Shown here: in pieces, positions 58,185-64,000 of the stretch | Layout: the number at the start of each line of letters is the position of its first letter | Numbering within the stretch: position 1 is the stretch's first letter | NCBI RefSeq assembly: GCF_036178845.1 | Contig: NZ_CP108070.1 | Span: 3,534,001 to 3,598,000 of the forward strand | From: Streptomyces sp. NBC_00271 | GTDB lineage: Bacteria > Actinomycetota > Actinomycetes > Streptomycetales > Streptomycetaceae | Length of the DNA stretch: 64,000 nucleotides | Reading direction: 5' to 3' | Position numbers and translations under genes: made by a program | The notes under the pieces: model-generated | Databases searched by the model: none | Told to the model about the DNA's origin: nothing | The model's input: the letters and a program-made list of their open reading frames with translations, nothing else

Positions 58185-60206
58185 ATGGTGGGGATATCCA
58201 CAGGGAAAGCGCGCAAGAAGAAACGCGACGACGACAAACCGGCGCCGTCCGCCTCCGAACACCTGCTCTTCGGCGGCCCCTTGCGCTACGACATGGGCTG
58301 GTCGCAACACTCCGACGCGTTCCTCGAGTTGAACTTCCGCGCGATGGTGACGCGGCTGCCGTCCCTGCTCGCGTCGAGTTTCCGGCTCGCCTGGACCGCG
58401 GACCGCCGCGCCGCCCGGATCGTGGTGTCCGCCGAACTGGCCCGGGGCGCGGCGCAGGCGGTGAGTCTGCTGGCCGTCAACATCGTGCTGGGCCGGCTGA
58501 TGACGAGCGGCTCCGTCGGGGACCGGCTGCACGGCGCGGTCCCGGCGCTGGTCACGGTCGCCGCCGTCATGCTGCTCGGCGCGCTGCTGCGGGCGGCCTC
58601 GACGTATGCCACCGGGCGCCTGGAACCCAAGGTGGAACGCGTCGCCACCGAGCTGTACCTGGAGCGGGCCGCGGCCGTCGAACTGTCCGCGATCGAGGAC
58701 GACGCCTTCCACAAGCTGCTGGACACCGCGCAGTACGGTGCCTCCTCGGCCCGCCGCATGATCGCGATCGCCACCCGCGTGGTGAACGCGATGATCTCGC
58801 TCATCGCGGCCGCGGGCGTGCTGACCGTGCTGCATCCGGCCCTGCTGCCGCTGCTCGTGACGATGACCCTGCCGAGTGCCTGGAGTTCCCTGACGATCGC
58901 CCGGCGCCGCTACGAGTCCTTCCACACCTGGGTGCAGCACGCCCGTGCCGGGCACCTGATCAGCAGTCTGCTCACCGAGCCCGCCGCGGCCCCGGAGATC
59001 CGCGTGCACGGCGTCGGCCCGTTCCTGCTGCGTCACTTCCGCTCGATGTCGGAGACCGCCGAGGCGGAACAGGCCCGCCTGGCCCGCCTGTCCGCCCGCA
59101 CCGGCCTGGTCGCGGCGGGCTGGACGGGCATCGCCACCGTGGCGACGTACGCGACGCTCGGCGGACTGCTGCTCGCCGGTGCGATGGCACTCTCCGTCGC
59201 CGGTACGGCCGTGATCGCGATCCGTACCGGCTCCGCGAGCCTCGACACGCTCGTCCTGGAGGTCAACTCCCTCCATGAGGAAGCCCTGTTCGTGGGCGAT
59301 CTGCAGCGCCTGTACGTGGAGGCGGCCGAGCGCGCGATCCCGGTGGGCGGCGAGCCGCTCCCCGACGATCCGAGCGAGATCCGCTTCGAGAACGTCACGT
59401 TCACCTATCCGGGCGCCTCGACCCGACCGGCGCTCGCGGACGTCACCCTGCGTCTGCCGCTCGGCAAGATCGTGGCGCTCGTCGGTGAGAACGGCTCGGG
59501 CAAGACGACCCTGGTGAAGCTGCTCGCGGGCCTGTACGCGCCCGAGCGGGGCCGGATCCTGTGGGACGGCGTCGACGCGGCGACGGCGGACCGGCAGCAA
59601 CTCGCCGAACGTATCGCGATGGTGGCGCAGGACTTCAAACGCTGGCCGTTCACGGCCCGCGTCAACGTGGCGGTCGGCCGCGCCTCGGCGCCGCTGACGG
59701 ACGAGCGTGTCACCTCGTCGGTGGCGGAGGCCGGGGCCGAGGACGTGGTCGCCGACCTGCCTCGCGGCCTGGACACGCTGCTCGCCCGCGGGTTCAGCGG
59801 TGGGCACGAGCTGTCGGGCGGGCAGTGGCAGCGGCTGGGCATCGCACGGGCCGCGTACCGCCGTGGTCGCATCCTGATCGTGGACGAGCCGACCGCGGCG
59901 CTCGACGCCCGGGCCGAGCTGGAGGTCTTCGACAAGATCAGGGCCCTGGCGGGCAGTGGCCAGACGGTCGTCCTCATCACCCACCGGCTGGCCTCGGTCC
60001 GCCACGCCGATCTGGTGCATGTCCTCGAACAGGGCCGCCTGGTGGAGTCCGGCAGTCCGGACGAACTGCTGGCGAAGGGCGGTGTCTACGCCGAGCTGTA
60101 CTCCTTGCAGGCCGAGCAGTTCACGACGAAGGTGCCGACGAAGATTCCTACCGATGCGCCCACGAAAGTGCCTGCTCCGAAAGTGCCCGCTCCAAAGGTG
60201 GGCTGA
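58185..60206 (+). CDS. ABC transporter, fused permease and ATPase
   Basis: A 673-residue exporter half with a cytosolic N-terminus (KARKKKRDDDK), an ABC membrane domain at about residues 60-380 with six helices, and an ATPase domain at about 400-640: Walker A VGENGSGKTT, Q-loop VAQDFKRWPF, signature LSGGQWQR, Walker B ILIVDEPTAALDA and H-loop LITHRLA. The last 30 residues are Thr/Pro/Lys-rich repeats (KVPTKIPTDAPTKVPAPKV). Works as a homodimer by family rule; substrate unknown. ATG at 58185 with GGGGAG. Confidence 0.9.
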   Translation: MVGISTGKARKKKRDDDKPAPSASEHLLFGGPLRYDMGWSQHSDAFLELNFRAMVTRLPSLLASSFRLAWTADRRAARIVVSAELARGAAQAVSLLAVNIVLGRLMTSGSVGDRLHGAVPALVTVAAVMLLGALLRAASTYATGRLEPKVERVATELYLERAAAVELSAIEDDAFHKLLDTAQYGASSARRMIAIATRVVNAMISLIAAAGVLTVLHPALLPLLVTMTLPSAWSSLTIARRRYESFHTWVQHARAGHLISSLLTEPAAAPEIRVHGVGPFLLRHFRSMSETAEAEQARLARLSARTGLVAAGWTGIATVATYATLGGLLLAGAMALSVAGTAVIAIRTGSASLDTLVLEVNSLHEEALFVGDLQRLYVEAAERAIPVGGEPLPDDPSEIRFENVTFTYPGASTRPALADVTLRLPLGKIVALVGENGSGKTTLVKLLAGLYAPERGRILWDGVDAATADRQQLAERIAMVAQDFKRWPFTARVNVAVGRASAPLTDERVTSSVAEAGAEDVVADLPRGLDTLLARGFSGGHELSGGQWQRLGIARAAYRRGRILIVDEPTAALDARAELEVFDKIRALAGSGQTVVLITHRLASVRHADLVHVLEQGRLVESGSPDELLAKGGVYAELYSLQAEQFTTKVPTKIPTDAPTKVPAPKVPAPKVG

Positions 60207-60218
60207 CCTCGGCCGGCC

Positions 60219-60392
60219 TCACTCGACGAGTTCCCCGGCACGCACGATCACCAGGAACGCGTCCGAGGCGAGGTCCATGACGACCTCGGCGGCCTGCCCC
60301 TGCAGGCGGCACGCCTGCGCGAACTCCTCGGCGGGCCACGAACCGCGCGGCCCTCCGGCGGGAAAGCGCTCCAGCACCATTCGCCCGTTCAC
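60219..60392 (-). CDS. Small hypothetical protein, 57 residues
   Basis: GTG at 60392 preceded by GGAGG six bases upstream, a much better site than the start of the longer 76-codon frame. The protein (VNGRMVLERFPAGGPRG ... AEEFAQACRLQGQAAEVVM ... AFLVIVRAGELVE) is acidic in its second half, with one helix likely at residues 22-40. Convergent with the ABC exporter, 12 bp away. Family unknown; not an obvious toxin or antitoxin. Confidence 0.6.
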   Translation of the reverse strand: MNGRMVLERFPAGGPRGSWPAEEFAQACRLQGQAAEVVMDLASDAFLVIVRAGELVE

Positions 60393-60579
60393 CCTGCACC
60401 TCCATGTAGCGCCGTACTCATGACGCGTACTCATAGAGTTAAACGCCAAAGGCGGGGTGAAGGGCTCGGTCAGTGACGGTACTGAGACATAGTCAACACT
60501 CGTTCACTACTCTGCTGTGAGGGAACTCTCGGCCTGTGGGCGTTTCATTTCGTGAGTTTTCCTTTCTCGTACTTTCCTG

Positions 60580-61269
60580 TCATTCCTCGTACTCATCGTG
60601 GTACCGGATCCGCTCGCTGCCCGCCGGCGCCCCCAGTGCCGAGGCGCGTCCCCGGGGCACCTCCCACTCCTCCTGCCTGCCGAGTGCCGTGAGATCCAGC
60701 AGGGTCGTCGTCGAGCCGAGCCCGTCGAGGCCGCGCTCGTACGTCGAGTAGGTGTGGAAGACCCGGTCGCGGTCCCGCAGGAAGCAGCTCACGCCCGGCC
60801 GCTCGTAGGGCTCGTCGTCGACCTCGACGGACACCTTGAAGTCGTCGTTGAAGTCGCTGTCGTACGACGAGTACCAGGGCACCGTCCAGCCCATACGGGC
60901 CTTGAAGGGCAGGATCTTCGTGTACGGCGCCCGGGACACGGCGGCGAACTCCGTGTCCCGGGCACGCAGATGGGCGAGGTGGCCGATCTGGTCGAGGAAG
61001 GCCGAGCAGCTGCGGCAGCCCTCGTCCCACTCCGGCGCGAACATGAAGTGGTAGACGACGAGTTGGTGGCGCCCCTCGAAGAGGTCGAGCAGGGCCGCCT
61101 TGCCGTCACCGCCCTCGAACACGTACTCCTTGTCGATCTCGACCATCGGCAGGCCGCGCCGCTCCGCGTTGAGCGCGTCCCGCGCGCGGGTCGCCGCCTT
61201 CTCCTTGACCAGTAGTTCCGCGCGCGCGGCGCGCCACTCCTCGCTCGAGACGATCTGCGGAAGCGTCAT
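60580..61269 (-). CDS. DUF899 thioredoxin-like protein
   Basis: A 229-residue protein of the DUF899 family (AhpC/thioredoxin-like fold). Visible: VEIDKEYVFEGGDGKAALLDLFEGRHQLVVYHFMFAPEWDEGCRSCSAFLDQIGHL-type opening, containing a CxxC pair (CRSC), then MGWTVPWYSSYDSDFNDDF and VSCFLRDRDRVFHTYSTYERG. Role unknown; a redox function is possible because of the CxxC. ATG at 61269. Confidence 0.9.
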   Translation of the reverse strand: MTLPQIVSSEEWRAARAELLVKEKAATRARDALNAERRGLPMVEIDKEYVFEGGDGKAALLDLFEGRHQLVVYHFMFAPEWDEGCRSCSAFLDQIGHLAHLRARDTEFAAVSRAPYTKILPFKARMGWTVPWYSSYDSDFNDDFKVSVEVDDEPYERPGVSCFLRDRDRVFHTYSTYERGLDGLGSTTTLLDLTALGRQEEWEVPRGRASALGAPAGSERIRYHDEYEE

Positions 61270-61353
61270 GTGCCCCTCCTACGAAACGGTGCCTTCGCAG
61301 TGGTGACCGGGCGCGGGAGCGGAACTCATCGGCGGAGCGGAGTATTTCTGGAT

Positions 61354-62526
61354 TCAGTACGTCACCGGGAGCGCGAGCAGGCCGCGGGCGCGCAGGGAGG
61401 GCCGCCACCGCAGCTCGGCGGGGTCGGCGTCGAGCGCGAGGTCCGGAAGGCGTTCCAGGAGTGCGGAGACGGCGATCTCCGTCTCCAGGCGGGCCAGCGG
61501 CGCGCCCACGCAATAGTGGATACCCCGGCCGAGGGCGAGATGGCCGGAGGCGTCCCGGCCGAGGTCGAGGCGCTCGGGGTCCGGGAAGCGGGCCGGGTCC
61601 CGGTTGGCCGCGGCCAGGGACAGCAGGACGGTCTCGCCCGCGGGGACGGTGACCGCGCCGATCGTCACGTCCTCCACCGGGAAGCGCCGGATGGCGAGCA
61701 GCGCGGGCCCTTCGTGGCGCGCGAACTCCTCGACCGCGTTCGGAAATCGCTCCGGGTTCGCGCGCAGGGCGGCCAGCTGGTCGGGGTGGGTGAGCAGTCC
61801 CAGGATGGCGTTGCCGATGAGCTGCACGGTGTTCTCGTAGCCCGCGAAGAGGATGAGGAAGGCGAGCGACATCAGCTCGTCCTCGGTGAGCCGGTCGCCC
61901 TCGTCGCGCACCGCGATCAGGTCGCAGAGCAGGTCGTCCGCCGGCTTCTTCCGTTTGTCCGCGAGGAGTTGGGTGAGGAACCCGAGCATGGCCGCGACCG
62001 CCTCCTTGGCGGCCCCGGGGCGCGTCGGGTCCGGCGCGACGAGCACGTCGGTCCAGGCCCGGAAGTCCCGGCGGTACTCCCCCGGAATGCCCAGCAGGTC
62101 GCAGATGACGGTGATGGGCAGGGGCGCGGCGTACGCGGTCATCAGGTCGGCGCTGCCGTGCGGACCGAGCACGTCGAGGAGCCGGTCGGCGGTTTCCCGT
62201 ACGGGAGTGCGCAGTTGCTCGATGCGGCGTGATGTGAAGGCGCGGACCACCAGGCGCCGGATGCGGGTGTGGTCGGGCGCCTCCATGTTCAGGAGGTTGG
62301 CGTCGAGGGCGGGCGGCAGCGACAGCCCCTGGTAACTGCCGGGCAGCGCGTGCTTCTTGTCCATCGACAGCAGCGGGTTCGCGAGCGCCTCGCGGACGTC
62401 CTCGTAGCGGGTGACGAGCCAGGCGGGGTTGCCGTCGGTACCGGCGACGCGGTGCACGGGCGCGATGTCGCGCAGGCGGTCGTAGACCGCGTACGGGTGG
62501 TCGATGAGGCCTTCTGCGGGGTCCAT
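61354..62526 (-). CDS. Cytochrome P450 (CYP107-like)
   Basis: A 390-residue bacterial class I P450. Heme ligand C339 lies in LGRGIHYCVGAPLAR; the canonical FGxGxHxC phenylalanine is leucine. The K-helix ExxR is seen in EEFAR, and the I-helix reads FAGYENT, with asparagine where most P450s have threonine after the acidic residue. Low-molecular-weight substrates such as macrolides or terpenes are typical of similar enzymes, but no biosynthetic genes and no ferredoxin gene are nearby. ATG at 62526. Confidence 0.93.
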   Translation of the reverse strand: MDPAEGLIDHPYAVYDRLRDIAPVHRVAGTDGNPAWLVTRYEDVREALANPLLSMDKKHALPGSYQGLSLPPALDANLLNMEAPDHTRIRRLVVRAFTSRRIEQLRTPVRETADRLLDVLGPHGSADLMTAYAAPLPITVICDLLGIPGEYRRDFRAWTDVLVAPDPTRPGAAKEAVAAMLGFLTQLLADKRKKPADDLLCDLIAVRDEGDRLTEDELMSLAFLILFAGYENTVQLIGNAILGLLTHPDQLAALRANPERFPNAVEEFARHEGPALLAIRRFPVEDVTIGAVTVPAGETVLLSLAAANRDPARFPDPERLDLGRDASGHLALGRGIHYCVGAPLARLETEIAVSALLERLPDLALDADPAELRWRPSLRARGLLALPVTY

Positions 62527-62738
62527 GTCCTCCAGCCTAGGCAGCGTGGATCAGGTGTCGTACTCCTGAATCCGCCTCCCGTGGCCCCGGTCGACGAGCA
62601 CGGTGCTCGTCGTGCACGAGCGCGGTGCATCCGGTGATGAGGAGGTCGGCGGGGCCGCTCGCGGAGGGGGTGGTGGCGGAGGGGGCCGGGACGGACGGCG
62701 TGATGGCGTCACCGTACGACGGGTCGGGCTCCCGGTGC

Positions 62739-64000
62739 TCAGCCCGCGAGCGGAACGGGGAGCGCCTGCCCCTCCTTCACCACCAGCCCCGCGCGTTCCC
62801 GCCCCTCGGCCAGTTCGTCGAGGAGTGCGGTGATGCGTTCAGTGTGCTGGGGGGTGAGCCGTCCGGTGTCGTCGAGCTGCACGGCGCACGCGGTCGTGGT
62901 GTCGACGAGGCGTTCGAGGGTGGCCGCGACCTCGTCCGTTCCCTCGGCGTGCCGGGCCAGCGCGGGGAGTTCGGCGGCGGCGAGGTCGATCGAGGCGCGG
63001 GCCTCGGCGAGCGCGCGGTAGGCCTCACGGCGCAGGGTCCAGCGGCCGGCCCGGTCGTCGGTCGTGCCGTCGTCCAGCACGTGGGCGAGGTAGACGTGCG
63101 CGGCCTCGGCGGCGTGGGTGAGACGGGCCCGTACCCCTCCCCCGCGCTGCCCGAGCGCCGGCAGATGCCCGACGAGCAGCACGATCGCGCAGGCCAGCAG
63201 CGTTTCACCGATCCGGCTCCAGGAGGCCCCCGGCTCCCCGCCCACCATGACGAGGGAGAGCACGAGCACGGTGACGACGGCGGTCTGCGCCGCGAAGTGC
63301 CGGGTGGCGACGGGGATCAGGGCGCCGCACAGCGCCACCAGGGCGACCAGCCCGGCGGGGCGCGGGAGGAGCGCCGCGAACCCGGCGAAGAGGACGGCGC
63401 CGAGCACGGTCCCCGCCGCCCGGCAGATCACGCGTGAGGCGAGCGGTCCGAGGTCGGGCTTGACCAGGAAGACGGCGGTCGCGGGGAGCCAGTACCAGTG
63501 GGAGTGGCTGCCGTACCAGCGGGCGTGGTGCAGGGCCTGTGCCACGGCCACACTGGCGCCGAAGCAGAGGGCGACCCGGAGCCCGTACTCGCGTCCTGCG
63601 GAACCCAGGACCGTGCGGGCGAGGGACGTGGCAGTACGGCGCCGCGAGTGCAGCGCGGTGTCGTCGCCACCCCTGTCGAAGGTGTCGGCCGCGTGCAGGA
63701 GTGCGTCGTCGAGGGCGCGCAGGGCGGGCGCGGAGCGGCTGGGCGCGGGCAGCGGCCCGGTGTGCGTGCTGGTCCGTACGGCGACGGCGAGTCGTCGCGG
63801 CCCTTCGACGGCCCGTGCGGGCACCGCCTCGCCCGCCCAGGCGAGCGCGGTGGCGGCCTCGGCGAGCGGGAGCGCGGCGGCGTACTGCGCGTGCAGCCGC
63901 CGCTCGGCCGCGGAACTGGCGTACGGCCGCAGCCGGGGCCCGCCGAGCGCGTCCTGGGCGTGGTCGAGCGCGGCGGTGAGGGCGACCCGGCGACCGGGCG
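62739..64000 (-). CDS. FUSC-family aromatic acid exporter-like protein, 3' part
   Basis: C-terminal 420 codons; the frame is open to the right window edge (the GTG at 63824 is internal). The visible part has a helical region, then hydrophobic helices between 63540 and 63160 (YGLRVALCFGASVAVAQALHH ... HWYWLPATAVFLVKPDLGPLASRVICRAAGTVLGAVLF ... VVTVLVLSLVMVGGEPGASWSRIGETLLACAIVLLVG), and a C-terminal cytosolic helical part. The motif HWYWLPATAVFLVKPD...ASRVICRAAGTVLG is the FUSC_2 signature. Such proteins export aromatic acids or unknown organic anions. Length and start cannot be known from this window. Confidence 0.85.
   Translation of the reverse strand, partial: PGRRVALTAALDHAQDALGGPRLRPYASSAAERRLHAQYAAALPLAEAATALAWAGEAVPARAVEGPRRLAVAVRTSTHTGPLPAPSRSAPALRALDDALLHAADTFDRGGDDTALHSRRRTATSLARTVLGSAGREYGLRVALCFGASVAVAQALHHARWYGSHSHWYWLPATAVFLVKPDLGPLASRVICRAAGTVLGAVLFAGFAALLPRPAGLVALVALCGALIPVATRHFAAQTAVVTVLVLSLVMVGGEPGASWSRIGETLLACAIVLLVGHLPALGQRGGGVRARLTHAAEAAHVYLAHVLDDGTTDDRAGRWTLRREAYRALAEARASIDLAAAELPALARHAEGTDEVAATLERLVDTTTACAVQLDDTGRLTPQHTERITALLDELAEGRERAGLVVKEGQALPVPLAG

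Noticed and set aside
60219..60449. Toxin-antitoxin pair near the small protein
   Set aside because: Only one small gene is supported, convergent with an exporter, and no known toxin or antitoxin pattern is visible.
61354..62526. Secondary-metabolite gene cluster around the P450
   Set aside because: Neighbours are DUF899 and FUSC proteins; no synthase, tailoring set or pathway regulator is present.

Overview
The window is chromosomal DNA from a high-GC actinomycete, almost certainly a Streptomyces. Evidence: about 72% GC with strong third-position GC bias, frequent GTG starts, many GTGA/ATGA stop-start overlaps, and the Streptomyces core order pgi ... rbpA-like, secG, tpiA, pgk, gap ... whiA, yvcK, rapZ, uvrC ... 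uvrA ... uvrB, glpQ2. I see no rRNA, tRNA, IS element, prophage or CRISPR array. Both edges cut a gene: an FtsX-type permease at the left and an FUSC-type membrane protein at the right.

Layout. 1-5.4 kb: permease end, an integral membrane protein with an NPYNQ-repeat tail, pgi and an MFS exporter. 5.5-9.7 kb: an RbpA paralogue, then secG and lower glycolysis (tpiA-pgk-gap). 9.8-18.2 kb: a large secreted M14 carboxypeptidase, then the tightly overlapping uvrC-rapZ-yvcK-whiA operon. 18.4-25.3 kb: an HTH-like protein, a Rieske lipoprotein, a LacI regulator coupled to a sugar kinase behind a long palindromic operator, and uvrA. 25.5-31.8 kb: a mycothiol-dependent isomerase-like protein, an MBL hydrolase, an amino-acid ABC importer (binding protein, permease, ATPase), aroQ and an MHS-family transporter. 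31.9-37 kb: a Ca2+/H+ antiporter and a ter group (TerC, TerD fused to an FtsK-like domain, TerD). 37-49 kb: uvrB, an MHYT sensor, secreted GlpQ2, Ogt, a 25-copy heptanucleotide array, a second MFS exporter, cupin and VOC proteins, psuG with its sugar kinase, a methyltransferase, CorA and a CBS protein. 49-64 kb: accessory genes, including a lysine-less uridine-kinase-like protein, DUF2293, DUF1772, a GltD-like protein, AhpD-like/MocR divergent genes, a WhiJ-type regulatory cluster (XRE, DUF397, HATPase), an ABC exporter, a 57-residue protein, DUF899, a P450 and FUSC.

Functional themes. Glycolysis sits beside transcription and secretion genes. All three UvrABC subunits are present but dispersed. 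WhiA and the WhiJ-type cluster are developmental regulators. The TerC gene carries a leader that I read as a yybP-ykoY-class (Mn2+) riboswitch with an evident ribosome-binding-site switch. The strongest unexplained signals are this leader architecture, the heptanucleotide array that reads the same peptide in all three frames, six exact copies of one 12-bp palindrome (three inside one gene), and the palindromes in the WhiJ-type promoter region. I found no convincing wholly new multi-gene system.
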